Shown: positions 54,610-62,579 of the stretch, piece by piece
Layout: each line of letters begins with the position of its first letter
Position numbering within the stretch: the stretch's first letter is position 1
Source: Colwellia sp.
Lineage (GTDB): Bacteria; Pseudomonadota; Gammaproteobacteria; Enterobacterales; Alteromonadaceae
NCBI GenBank assembly: GCA_013215385.1
Contig: JABSOY010000005.1
Location: 434,001 to 498,000 of the forward strand
Direction: 5' to 3'
Length of the DNA: 64,000 bases
Notes under the pieces: generated by a model
Told to the model about the DNA's origin: nothing
What the model saw: only the letters and a program-made list of their open reading frames with translations
The model's database searches: none
Made by a program: the position numbers and the translations under genes

Positions 54610-55854
54610 ATGAGAAAGTTGTTATCTTCCCCTGTTCAAATGCCTTTGTCTGATGCTGAAAATCAGGTTTATCAAAACGCCCTTAAATATATCACGCCTT
54701 TAAGCTTAAATTTAATGGCGGTTAAAGTGACACATCGTCCAGACGACTTTCTGGATTGGTGTCGTGAGTTGATCCGACTATGTCGTGAAGAACTTAATAA
54801 GGATCTTTTAGAAGATGAGCAAACTTTACCACTTAAAAAGTTGCAAGATATTCTAGAAACCGGCTTTACTCTTGGCCAATTTAAAATGGCGAGAATTGCT
54901 CCTTGGCCAATATTTGTTGACTTTATTGAACAACAAAGCACTCTACATGCTTTAGATGAACGTTTGCGTTTACTAAGTTACGTTGACGAAATTCGTCAAA
55001 AGCCATTAGCCGATTTACTTGTTGAAGACCGTTTAGCTTTTTCGGGTAAGCACACTAGCCAGCACGACTACAGTCATTATGATTTCGATGTTGAGTGGTT
55101 TGCTGGCACTAAAGGTGCAAAGGTTTTTCACACCTTACTTGAATTGTCGCCAGAAAAGTTTGATGCTGCATTAGCTCATATACCTTTAACGGGAGATGTA
55201 AGTCTTGCAGACTATCAAAGTTTTGTTAGTGACTTTCAACAAATTTTCAGAGAATACACACAAATAAAATCACAAGGTGAAAAAGCACCTTTAGCAGTAG
55301 CAACACGTTTGTTAGCAATGCGCAGACCGGATCAATTTATTGCACTAAACAATAATAAAATTGATATTCTCTGCCAAGGGTTATCGATTGCTAAATTCAA
55401 AAATAACGATTTTTCATCATATTGGCAGGACATGATTGGTACCTTGCGTACTTTCGCATGGTGGCATCAGGCTGAGCCAGAGGTAATTGTTGAAAGTGAA
55501 GCAGCAGATACTGCTGAAAATTCTGAAAGTAATAGCCCCGTAAATCGTGAACTTATTTTGTGGAAAAATCGTGCGGTATTAATTGATTTGTTTTTATTTG
55601 CTGATGCAGATTTAGCTCCAAACTCAAATTACATTCGTCTGCGTGATAAAATGCTTAATAAAGCGATGTCTAAATCAAAAGCTGCCCCTAAAAAGCGCAG
55701 TAAAGAGTCAGCAGAGATGTTGGTAGACAAAGCATTAACCGCTGATGATTTACCAGAGTATTTATTAGGTAAACGTGATTCAATTGTACTCCAAGTAAAA
55801 AATGGTAAAAGTGTTGAACAAGCTATTGGCTTGATGCGTGCTATTTTTGGTTAA
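54610..55854 (+). CDS. Unrecognised 414-residue cytoplasmic protein
   Basis: No family identified with confidence. No signal peptide or TM. A helical N-terminal half (about 1-130), then HYDFDVEWFAGTKGAKVFHTLLELSP, and a segment VATRLLAMRRPDQFIALNNNKIDILCQGL that resembles a conserved piece seen in some restriction or McrB-associated proteins; this is only an impression. The C-terminal third has an acidic linker (SEAADTAENSESNS) then a basic one (SKSKAAPKKRSKES) and a short terminal domain. A terminator follows at 55929. Single-gene unit. Confidence 0.75.
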   Translation: MRKLLSSPVQMPLSDAENQVYQNALKYITPLSLNLMAVKVTHRPDDFLDWCRELIRLCREELNKDLLEDEQTLPLKKLQDILETGFTLGQFKMARIAPWPIFVDFIEQQSTLHALDERLRLLSYVDEIRQKPLADLLVEDRLAFSGKHTSQHDYSHYDFDVEWFAGTKGAKVFHTLLELSPEKFDAALAHIPLTGDVSLADYQSFVSDFQQIFREYTQIKSQGEKAPLAVATRLLAMRRPDQFIALNNNKIDILCQGLSIAKFKNNDFSSYWQDMIGTLRTFAWWHQAEPEVIVESEAADTAENSESNSPVNRELILWKNRAVLIDLFLFADADLAPNSNYIRLRDKMLNKAMSKSKAAPKKRSKESAEMLVDKALTADDLPEYLLGKRDSIVLQVKNGKSVEQAIGLMRAIFG

Positions 55855-55877
55855 TTAATTTCCATTTATAAGCTCAA

Positions 55878-55906
55878 TTGAATGGTATCAACTTGATTCC
55901 ATTCAA
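55878..55906. other. 29-base near-perfect palindrome
   Basis: TTGAATGGTATCAA and TTGATTCCATTCAA around a single central base, one mismatched pair. 23 bases after the preceding stop codon and before the terminator. Confidence 0.5.
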
Positions 55907-55928
55907 AGCAGCAGATAACTGATTAAGG

Positions 55929-55966
55929 GCGTAATTTAGCGGTAAGTTAAATTACGCTTTTTATTT
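55929..55966 (+). terminator. Terminator of the 414-residue protein gene
   Basis: GCGTAATTTA (55929-55938) / TAAATTACGC (55948-55957), then TTTTTATTTT. Confidence 0.85.
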
Positions 55967-56568
55967 TGTATGAAAAAAGTTCACCTTAAACTGAAATGTT
56001 AAGTTGATGATTCCTTGTTTTATAAAGAATAAGCCAATGAAGTTATTAAGTAGCTAATTCAGCACCATTTCCCTGCATTTATCAAAGAATTAATAGCTTG
56101 TGGTAACGGACGATTTACTTCCCATATGGCTAAAATCCTCATCTATCTTTTATCGTCAAGCAGCCTATTTAGTTACCCGTCACTTCATTGGTCCGAATGG
56201 AACAAACTGGCAATATTTTATTGGCTAGGTGATTTTGTAGCTGTCGCTACTTAATTACTTTTATTTCCAACATCCGCAGTTTTGCTTTATAGAGAAAAAT
56301 AGCGGTTAATTAATTTTTTGTAGCAGGTGCAAGTTAGCGGAATCAAAACCCGTAATTGAACTTTACAGGTCTTATGGAAACGATATAGGATGGAAATCAA
56401 TCCAAGCATTATACTTGTCGTTTGATGAAATGGTTGTGTTAGCAAGTATTTAATATTTAAGATAAAAGGTTAATCTAATAATTTTTTATGGTTGCAGATG
56501 TAAAAAAACACAAATACTGAGAGCAGTTAAATTTGTGTTTTTGTAGAATTTTATGATGAATGTTTTAT
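55967..56568. other. About 600 bases without a supported gene
   Basis: Stop codons in all frames break any frame beyond about 45 codons. One short frame at 56126 reads MAKILIYLLSSSSLF and has no clear Shine-Dalgarno. No repeat or RNA recognised. It may hold the decayed remains of a gene. Confidence 0.5.
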
Positions 56569-56829
56569 TTATTTTTTATAGCTAGAAACAATATTATCCA
56601 TTCGCTCGTTCGCACTATCAACAGATGATTTTGCATTTTCAATAGCTTCACTATTAGACAGCTGCTGTGTTGTTAACTCGCCAACTTCTTCAGTTAATGC
56701 GTTAACTTTGTTCGTTAGCGTATCAACTTTCTGATTTAGGCTACTAACACTCGCTTCTAATGCTTCACTGTTAGCACAGCCTGTAGTGGTAAGAATAAGC
56801 GCGGCTAAAGCAACGGTTTTAATAAACAT
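56569..56829 (-). CDS. Lpp-like (Braun-type) lipoprotein
   Basis: An 86-residue lipoprotein: lipobox TTGC (Cys18), then a single long helix with heptad-like pattern (SSLNQKVDTLTNKVNALTEEV) expected to trimerise. The C-terminus NERMDNIVSSYKK closely parallels the NQRLDNMATKYRK end of E. coli Lpp, including a terminal Lys that in Lpp is joined to peptidoglycan. AAGGGA precedes the ATG. It is the last gene of the PspA-centred cluster, 105 bases after the channel gene. Confidence 0.85.
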   Translation of the reverse strand: MFIKTVALAALILTTTGCANSEALEASVSSLNQKVDTLTNKVNALTEEVGELTTQQLSNSEAIENAKSSVDSANERMDNIVSSYKK

Positions 56830-56934
56830 AAAGATTTCCCTTATTTTTCATGACGTTCAAAGTTCTAGCCAAGTATGGCACAAAACATTTAAGATGTACC
56901 TAGCTATAAGAATGAAAAATATCTTTAATATTCG

Positions 56935-57408
56935 TTACTTAGTCGGTTTTTTAAGGATTTCTTCAACCTTAGAAACTAAATTATCAATTTTTTTCTCAAG
57001 ATGCTTATTGTGATCGAGTATTTCTTTATTTTGTTTACGTAGCTCTCTATTTTTTACATTGGTATTTGAAAAGCCAAAAAAACGATTAATAAACTGTGCG
57101 CCAATAAAGCTCATTAAGCCGACACCAATATAGAACATGGCCATAACAATGATTCTACCTGCAGTAGTTACCGGATAATAATCGCCAAAACCTATGGTGC
57201 TTGAACTCATTTGCAGCGCCCAAAATGCGTTGTTATAGGTAGTAATATTGGCATTTGGATCTGATAATTCAAAGCCTAACAGCAGCTGAGCAGCGCCGGC
57301 CATAATCAAATAAAGGGTAAAAATCGTTAATAATAAAATATATCGTGACTTGTAATTTTTAATACCAAATTCATCGATCGTATAGGGTGTAAGTGTATGT
57401 CTAATCAT
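56935..57408 (-). CDS. Two-TM potassium-channel-like protein
   Basis: A 157-residue protein: TM1 about 22-45, pore helix and filter SSSTIGFGDYYPV (filter residues 71-76), TM2 about 86-110, then a Lys/Glu-rich coiled coil to the end. The filter TIGFGD is a canonical Ion_trans_2 type, so K+ selectivity is likely. No RCK/TrkA nucleotide domain; the coiled coil may gate or tetramerise it, or contact PspA. Sits 34 bases downstream of the 108-residue gene. Confidence 0.88.
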   Translation of the reverse strand: MIRHTLTPYTIDEFGIKNYKSRYILLLTIFTLYLIMAGAAQLLLGFELSDPNANITTYNNAFWALQMSSSTIGFGDYYPVTTAGRIIVMAMFYIGVGLMSFIGAQFINRFFGFSNTNVKNRELRKQNKEILDHNKHLEKKIDNLVSKVEEILKKPTK

Positions 57409-57442
57409 TATTATTCTTATAGGTTGAAGTAATTAATTATTG

Positions 57443-57769
57443 CTACTTTGCGTTCTCAGTAACATGGTTAACTAAATCATCCATCAATTTTCGCTTTATT
57501 TCCAGTTGTTGTTCTGGATTTAAGTCATATTTTAATGCTAAAACTTCATAATCAGCAGGCGCTAAGCTTACGGTTAAACGCGGCCGCTTAGGTCGCTTGT
57601 TTGTTGGCAGGCCTAAAATATCTCGAATTTGATCAGATGGACTTAATCCCGCTTGTAACGCCTCAGTTCTAATCGCTAATTGAATTTTTTCATCCATATC
57701 AAAAGCGACTTGTACTGCTTTTACCGCCTTTATTGATGACTGCCATTTTTCAGGTAACTTTCGGCTCAA
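57443..57769 (-). CDS. 108-residue hypothetical protein of the PspA cluster
   Basis: Family not recognised. Basic centre (LPTNKRPKRPRLTVSLAPADYEVLALKYDL) and helical flanks; the N-terminal part looks like a ribbon-helix-helix-type repeat (VQVAFDMDEKIQLAIRTEALQAGLSPSDQIRDILGL), so DNA binding is conceivable. Start is TTG at 57769, placed 7 bases after GGGAG; no ATG is available. It begins just after the DUF2491-like stop (TAA at 57773-57775), so the two are coupled. Confidence 0.75.
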   Translation of the reverse strand: MSRKLPEKWQSSIKAVKAVQVAFDMDEKIQLAIRTEALQAGLSPSDQIRDILGLPTNKRPKRPRLTVSLAPADYEVLALKYDLNPEQQLEIKRKLMDDLVNHVTENAK

Positions 57770-57772
57770 AAT

Positions 57773-58411
57773 TTAGCTCCCTGGGTAAATGTCGGTAATA
57801 TCAGTTGTAGGACGATATAAGGTGATGAATACATCTGTATCGCCATCTTGCCATACTTCAACATCAATACCACGTGCCTGTTCTTCATCAAGCAAGCTGT
57901 AGAGTTCGAATTGTTCACCTGCCTCTTTACCTTCGTAGTTACTTAAAGATTCGCTGCGATTATCTTTACGATGAAAGTATCCGACTTTGGCAAATGTACG
58001 TTGTTGATACTGCGAGCTACTCCAGCCTGTAGTTAGAGAGGAGTCAGCTTGTTTATCGAGAAATGCTTGCCCAGGCTCATCAAAAATAGTGGCAAATTCG
58101 TCTAAATCAAATAATGCTTCAACATCTTGTTGCTGTATTTTTAAGGCAAACTTAAGATAGGTCTGATCATCTTTTTCAATGGTCAAATAAAGCTCAATAT
58201 TATTTTCGCCTTGTAAAACCCACTCTGTTTGAGTGTTATTTTCAAACTCGTAGCAGTTAATAGCAGACACTTGAAACTCTTGTTTACGCAATGACTCAGG
58301 TAGGGCAAAGCTATCGGTAAGCACAATAATGTCTTTAACTTTTAATTCTTCAGCAGAATTAACTTGGCGTTCATCTTCTTGTTTGTTAAATATTCGTTTA
58401 AAAAAGCTCAT
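57773..58411 (-). CDS. DUF2491-like protein (YjfK-type)
   Basis: A 212-residue soluble, acidic protein beginning MSFFKRIFNK. Mostly beta (VLTDSFALPESLRKQEFQVSAINCYEF, NIELYLTIEKDDQTYLKFALKIQ), with FDEPGQAFLDKQ and a C-terminal YSLLDEEQARGIDVEVWQDGDTDVFITLYRP. The assignment to the YjfK/DUF2491 family rests partly on its place after the PspA gene, as in E. coli yjfIJK. GGGATC precedes the ATG. A GC-rich hairpin separates it from PspA. Confidence 0.75.
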   Translation of the reverse strand: MSFFKRIFNKQEDERQVNSAEELKVKDIIVLTDSFALPESLRKQEFQVSAINCYEFENNTQTEWVLQGENNIELYLTIEKDDQTYLKFALKIQQQDVEALFDLDEFATIFDEPGQAFLDKQADSSLTTGWSSSQYQQRTFAKVGYFHRKDNRSESLSNYEGKEAGEQFELYSLLDEEQARGIDVEVWQDGDTDVFITLYRPTTDITDIYPGS

Positions 58412-58423
58412 ATTCAGATCCCA

Positions 58424-58462
58424 AAAATCCGCCTAGCTGCTGGGAGGGAAGCAGCTAGGCGG
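58424..58462 (-). terminator. GC-rich hairpin with T run between PspA and DUF2491-like genes (attenuator-like)
   Basis: Perfect 12-bp stem CCGCCTAGCTGC / GCAGCTAGGCGG (58429-58440, 58451-58462), followed on the minus strand by ATTTTTGG. It looks like an intrinsic terminator inside the operon. A second stem GCGAGTT/AACTCGC lies just before it at 58473-58500. Confidence 0.75.
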
Positions 58463-58506
58463 TTAAAACGGTGCGAGTTAACCAATAATGATGAACTCGC
58501 TCTACA

Positions 58507-59196
58507 TTACTTCTGCTTAGCTTTCAAACGCTCTAATACTGAGTTTGCATTGTTATCGGCGGCGCCGATGCCTGCTTCTTTCAGCTGTGCAGCCAAAGAG
58601 TTATCAGCGGTATCTGACTCAAGTAATTCTGCGGCTTTCATTTGATCATCAAATTTTTGCTGCTTAGCTTTAATACGCTCTAAAGAGTCTTTTGCATTTA
58701 ACAATTTAGAATTACTTGATGAGAAGTTATCAGTAATTGCTGATGTTGCTTTTTGTACACTTTCAGTGGTTTTAACCATTGAAAGTTGACGTTTGTATTC
58801 TCCAACTTGGCGTTCACTTTTCTTCACTAATTCTTTTAAGCGATTGGCACTACCTGAAAAACTATCTAATGCTTGTTGTTGACTTGATAATTCGCTTTCT
58901 AAAGTCGATATTTTTTCAGCAACAGCAAGTGCTAACGTTTCATCACCTTTGTCAAGGGCTTGTACTGCATAACCTTCATGCTCAGTGACTTCACGTTTTA
59001 AACGGTCAACGTCACGGCTTGATGCCATTTGTTGTGCCATCACGCCGGTTAAGTCGCGCTTTGCTTTTGTTAAGTGATTTTCTGAATCACGAATTTCTTG
59101 TTCAAATATACGAGTAGCGTTTGAGTCAATAATAGCTTCACCAACTTCTGAAGCGCCACCTCGAATTGCGGTCATAATCTTTTTAAAAATACTCAT
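58507..59196 (-). CDS. PspA/IM30-family protein (YjfJ type)
   Basis: A 229-residue coiled-coil protein of the PspA/IM30/ESCRT-III-like family, which coats and repairs damaged inner membrane. It starts MSIFKKIMTAIRGGASEVGEA and continues as long charged helices (IFEQEIRDSENHLTKAKRDLTGVMAQQMASSRDVDRLKREV, then ALAVAEKISTLESELSSQQQALDSF). AAGGA precedes the ATG. The surrounding DUF2170 and DUF2491-like genes mark it as the YjfJ subgroup, not classical PspA of pspABC; no pspB, pspC or pspF is present. Confidence 0.92.
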   Translation of the reverse strand: MSIFKKIMTAIRGGASEVGEAIIDSNATRIFEQEIRDSENHLTKAKRDLTGVMAQQMASSRDVDRLKREVTEHEGYAVQALDKGDETLALAVAEKISTLESELSSQQQALDSFSGSANRLKELVKKSERQVGEYKRQLSMVKTTESVQKATSAITDNFSSSNSKLLNAKDSLERIKAKQQKFDDQMKAAELLESDTADNSLAAQLKEAGIGAADNNANSVLERLKAKQK

Positions 59197-59218
59197 AGTT
59201 GTTCCTTAGGGTGGTTAA

Positions 59219-59632
59219 TTAAATTAGGTAATCACTCATGTCATCAATAATTTCCATGGCGTTATTATTTAAAACGCCTAATTCGTGTTCGATGTCATGG
59301 AATGATGAATTGATAGAAAGGGCGCCAAAAATCACGTATTTGTCACCAATTTTAGAAAATGAAGATAACGGCATAGGAATATTCATCTCTAGCATACTTA
59401 CGTGCATTTCATTGATGCAATCAGTTTTAACTTCTTCTGTGCCCCATAAATAAGTAATGCAAATTATTTGGTCATCAGTCACTGAAACAAAAATGGGTAA
59501 CTCTTCACGGTCGATAACAGTAATTTGTAAAACATCGACTTCACCAGAAATAGGCTGGCAATCAAAAACTAATCCGGTTTCAGAGTTGTCAGCTAAACTA
59601 TTTAAGTGATCAGCAATTTTATGGATATTCAT
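59219..59632 (-). CDS. DUF2170 protein (YjfI type)
   Basis: A 137-residue acidic soluble protein (MNIHKIADHLNSLADNSETGLVFDCQPISGEVDVLQITVIDREELPIFVSV split as beta strands, then INEMHVSMLEMNIPMPLSSFSKIGDKYVIFGALSINSSF). It matches the YjfI/DUF2170 family, always found beside YjfJ-type PspA. Function unknown. AAGGA precedes the ATG; it is the first gene after the double-palindrome promoter and lies 22 bases before PspA. Confidence 0.85.
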   Translation of the reverse strand: MNIHKIADHLNSLADNSETGLVFDCQPISGEVDVLQITVIDREELPIFVSVTDDQIICITYLWGTEEVKTDCINEMHVSMLEMNIPMPLSSFSKIGDKYVIFGALSINSSFHDIEHELGVLNNNAMEIIDDMSDYLI

Positions 59633-59698
59633 GTGATTCCTTATTAATGATTATATTTCTTTGTTAATAAATCTAAAAGTGTCTGTAAATCCCTCTTA

Positions 59699-59711
59699 GA
59701 CATATTATGTC
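59699..59711. promoter_or_regulatory. Operator-like palindrome, copy 1
   Basis: GACATATTATGTC, the reverse complement of GACATAATATGTC, 67 bases upstream of the DUF2170 ATG, around the predicted transcription start. Confidence 0.75.
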
Positions 59712-59720
59712 GTTGAGGTA

Positions 59721-59749
59721 AATTTAGCAGCTTGACATAATATGTCAAG
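59721..59749 (-). promoter_or_regulatory. Promoter with embedded operator, copy 2
   Basis: On the minus strand, -35 TTGACA (59743-59748), 16-base spacer and -10 TAAATT (59721-59726). The perfect palindrome CTTGACATAATATGTCAAG (59731-59749) covers the -35 element. With copy 1 near +1, the two operators bracket the promoter, a repression layout. Their centres are 35 bp apart. Confidence 0.7.
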
Positions 59750-59782
59750 CATCAATTGACATTAATTTTAATAAATGGGCAA

Positions 59783-61489
59783 TTATTGCAAATAAGCATT
59801 ATTTAAACCTTGTTGATCGCGCCATGCCTTTTGATGTAATTGATAAATACTATGGCTACCTAAATAATTAATAGGAATATCGCCTTCGTGTTTATAAAAA
59901 CCTTTTGAAAATTCGAAAGCATTAGTGATCATCGGCAAGGTTAACCAATGATGCTCAATAGGAATACTCTCTAGGGCTTGCAATCGAGATAAAGGACTTG
60001 CACCGCGTTTTGAGGCTATTGTCCAGCCCCACTCGCCAAAGCTTGGCACGTTATCGTGATATTGCTGAACATGAGTAAAGTTTGCCGCAGCAACAGTTTT
60101 TCCTATGGAAATAAATGCATCCTTAGCATGGTAAGGGCTAGCTGATTGAATGGCTATTAAGCCATCACCTGCTAATAATTGCTTTAAACGGGCATAGAAA
60201 TTAACCGAATAAAGCTTATTCAAATCGGGATGACTTGGGTCGGGTAAATCAACAATAATACTGTCAAAGGTTAACTGTTGTTTTAATAGTTGGTCAATCG
60301 CGAGGAAAGCGTCTTCATTAATAATCTTTACTCTTGGGTCTAACAAGCTTTTTTGGGTTAAGCTATTTAACTGACTCGCTAAAGAGGCTTTAAGTTTTTG
60401 AGCAGGGTCCGCAAAAATAGCCATTAATTCGGCATCTAAGTCTATTAAGGTGACATTTTTAGGTGACCACTGCAGTACATCACGTAATGCTAATCCGTCA
60501 CCGCCACCAATAATTAAAATGTTATCGTGTCGTGCAGAACCCGCCATTACGGGGCTAACTAAATAGCTGTGATAAATAAATTCATCGGCCGAAGAAAACT
60601 GTAATCGACCATTTAGATAAAAGTTAATTACACTTGGTTGCGCGCTGCCCATGTGGCGCTGAGTAAACGTGAGTTGTTGATAACGCGTTTTATCTGTGTA
60701 AACAACTTTATCTAAATATAACAAGTTACTCATTTGATTTAACCAACCATTACCAGATTGATAAATTATACCGATAGCAATTAATAATAAAAAATGCAAT
60801 GTTACTAAAGTTTTACGCCAACTGAGTTTATGCCAAAAATGAAAAATAAAAACACTGCCAACAATTAAGTTCAGCGCTGCGGTTAATGCGCTGGCTTTAC
60901 TTATGTCAATTGATAGTAAAAATATCACCCAAACTGCAGCACCAATGCCCGCACCGACATAATCGGCACCATAAATGGTACCTAAATTATTTTTTAAATG
61001 TTTTTGGTGAATAGTCTCTCGAATTCGAGCAATTAGGGGGATTTCCATCCCAATGAAGAAACCTAGCAATAAACCAAAAAAATAAGGACTATTAAAAGCT
61101 AATTGGGAAAGTTGTTTAAAAAATCCACCTTGGGGAAGAGAGTCAGGTGGCATGCCAAATGTATCAGCTAATACTTGCGGAAATGTTTGCGTTAACGCGA
61201 TTAAGCCGCCAATAATTAAAATGGAGCTACAACCTAAAAAGGCAATAGTGAGCTCTAACCAAACAAAGCCTTTAAATGCACAAGTTATGCCTCGTGCGGC
61301 AAAAGCCCCTAGGCCCATAGCCACGATCATTAAACCTATCATGGCATAAATGGTACTTTCCATGGCACCTAAAACACGGCCCGCATAATGAGATAATAAG
61401 TACTCGTAAATTAACCCACAGCCGGCTAAAACTGCCATGGTTAAAATAAGGAGTACATCGTTCCAGAATAATTGTTTTTTTGTTGTCAT
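59783..61489 (-). CDS. Membrane-anchored spermidine-synthase-like (polyamine aminopropyltransferase) protein
   Basis: A 568-residue fusion: an N-terminal membrane part of about seven to eight TMs (residues 10-255, with GCGLIYEYLLSHYAGRVLG and GFFIGMEIPLIARI) and a C-terminal SpeE-type domain with DKVVYTDKTRYQQLTF, LNGRLQFSSADEFIYH, IGGGDGLALRDVL, LIDLDAEL and VDLPDPSHPDLNKLYS. Cytosolic SpeE makes spermidine from putrescine and decarboxylated SAM; whether this protein acts on polyamines or other amines is unproven. No speD lies near. Between it and the DUF350 gene are a terminator and a repeat, so it may have its own promoter. Confidence 0.9.
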   Translation of the reverse strand: MTTKKQLFWNDVLLILTMAVLAGCGLIYEYLLSHYAGRVLGAMESTIYAMIGLMIVAMGLGAFAARGITCAFKGFVWLELTIAFLGCSSILIIGGLIALTQTFPQVLADTFGMPPDSLPQGGFFKQLSQLAFNSPYFFGLLLGFFIGMEIPLIARIRETIHQKHLKNNLGTIYGADYVGAGIGAAVWVIFLLSIDISKASALTAALNLIVGSVFIFHFWHKLSWRKTLVTLHFLLLIAIGIIYQSGNGWLNQMSNLLYLDKVVYTDKTRYQQLTFTQRHMGSAQPSVINFYLNGRLQFSSADEFIYHSYLVSPVMAGSARHDNILIIGGGDGLALRDVLQWSPKNVTLIDLDAELMAIFADPAQKLKASLASQLNSLTQKSLLDPRVKIINEDAFLAIDQLLKQQLTFDSIIVDLPDPSHPDLNKLYSVNFYARLKQLLAGDGLIAIQSASPYHAKDAFISIGKTVAAANFTHVQQYHDNVPSFGEWGWTIASKRGASPLSRLQALESIPIEHHWLTLPMITNAFEFSKGFYKHEGDIPINYLGSHSIYQLHQKAWRDQQGLNNAYLQ

Positions 61490-61515
61490 TTAATGCGCTG
61501 ATCCTTCATATCGAC

Positions 61516-61566
61516 GCACATGGATGTGCTAATGCCGAAGAGGTATGGATACCTAAGAACGGTCAT
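61516..61566. repeat. Twin-hairpin repeat, inverted single copy
   Basis: Read on the minus strand: AGGTATCCATACCT (61541-61554), linker CTTCGGCATTA, then GCACATCCATGTGC (61516-61529) and GTCGA, with ATGACCGTTCTTA ahead. It matches unit B at 41212-41265 but both stems have paired base changes. A further hairpin GATCGC/GCGATC is at 61569-61586. Confidence 0.8.
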
Positions 61567-61596
61567 GGGATCGCGTCATAGCGATCACCATGAATA

Positions 61597-61631
61597 TAAA
61601 AAAAGCTTTAAGAGTTATTCTCTTAAAGCTT
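61597..61631 (-). terminator. Terminator after the DUF350 gene
   Basis: AAGCTTTAAGAG (61603-61614) / CTCTTAAAGCTT (61620-61631) with a 5-base loop. On the minus strand it runs into a tract of T. It separates the DUF350 gene from the spermidine-synthase-like gene. Confidence 0.9.
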
Positions 61632-61654
61632 GTAAGGTAAAATGTGGTCGAAAA

Positions 61655-62557
61655 CTATGCCATTAATGCAGCAAGAATAAGGGCGATAGCAATACTGGTT
61701 GCCATTTCAACACAAGCAACACCAATATTTTGCTGTTGATCTACTTCTTCAACTAAGTTAATTCCCCAGAGGACAATACGCTTTGCAATGGCGGTTAAAA
61801 CGGCAACTAATAAAGTCATCGCTACTGCAAATACAAACCAAGCGACTAAGTTGTTTAACAGTGTTTCGGGCGAATACGTTATGAAATGGCTTGCGGCAGT
61901 TACGGCTAAAGCAGTACTGATTAGTTGCCCTGTATAACGAATGGCAATTGCCGTTTGTCCTTGAGCAAAAGCTTCTTGTAAGCAATTGCCTTGATTATTC
62001 TTAGCATATTGGCGTTCTTTTAAACGTGTCACTAACAGTAATATCGCCTGAGAAATAATAAAACCGGCAATAATCGCAATGAAAGTATCTACATCTAAGC
62101 CATGTACCCAAAGTAAAACAGCGCGGATGATTATCGCCGTAGCAATTGCTCCTGCGGCATCTACAATACCAATCGTTAAGTTTTGCTTTAAAATCTCTTC
62201 AGTTTTATTGATATGTTGCAGTGATAACTTGTCATGAATAACACGGCCAACTTTTATTAATATCAGCCCTAGGGTGCCGTAAGTGAACATACCAATAGCT
62301 TCCATGGTATAACTCGGAGCATTTTCCCCGCTTATCGCGCCGGTTAGCACTATTCCTAATGCAGCAATTGAACCTGCGACACTTATGCCAAAAGCAAAGT
62401 TATCTTTTTGGGCTAACTCTTCAGTAGAGTTTACTTTAGCCGATAATCCAGAGACAAAGCGCATAGCGCCTAGCAGTACAATAGCGATAGAGATATCAAT
62501 GGCTAAATATATTAATAGGTCTAGATTTAGTGCGGTAATTTCAAAAAATGTATTCAT
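61655..62557 (-). CDS. DUF350 membrane protein (YjfL type, duplicated)
   Basis: A 300-residue integral membrane protein with about eight TMs in two similar halves: each half carries a DUF350 unit (FAFGISVAGSIAALGIVLTGAI in the first, QTAIAIRYTGQLISTALAVTAA in the second). E. coli YjfL has one unit, so this is a duplication. Function unknown. AGGA precedes the ATG. It lies 22 bases after the tail-rich lipoprotein gene, the two forming one operon. Confidence 0.88.
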   Translation of the reverse strand: MNTFFEITALNLDLLIYLAIDISIAIVLLGAMRFVSGLSAKVNSTEELAQKDNFAFGISVAGSIAALGIVLTGAISGENAPSYTMEAIGMFTYGTLGLILIKVGRVIHDKLSLQHINKTEEILKQNLTIGIVDAAGAIATAIIIRAVLLWVHGLDVDTFIAIIAGFIISQAILLLVTRLKERQYAKNNQGNCLQEAFAQGQTAIAIRYTGQLISTALAVTAASHFITYSPETLLNNLVAWFVFAVAMTLLVAVLTAIAKRIVLWGINLVEEVDQQQNIGVACVEMATSIAIALILAALMA

Positions 62558-62579
62558 GTTAATTCCTATATCCTACTCG

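Noticed and set aside
56126-56254. Short frame starting MAKILIYLLSSSS
   Set aside because: About 42 codons, no Shine-Dalgarno, no family; not enough to call a gene or a pseudogene.
58507-59196. Classical pspABC-pspF phage-shock operon
   Set aside because: No pspB, pspC or pspF and no sigma-54 promoter ahead of it; the neighbours are those of the YjfJ subgroup.
59783-61489. Ordinary housekeeping spermidine synthase
   Set aside because: The half-membrane architecture, lack of speD and the PspA-module context do not fit a cytosolic SpeE.
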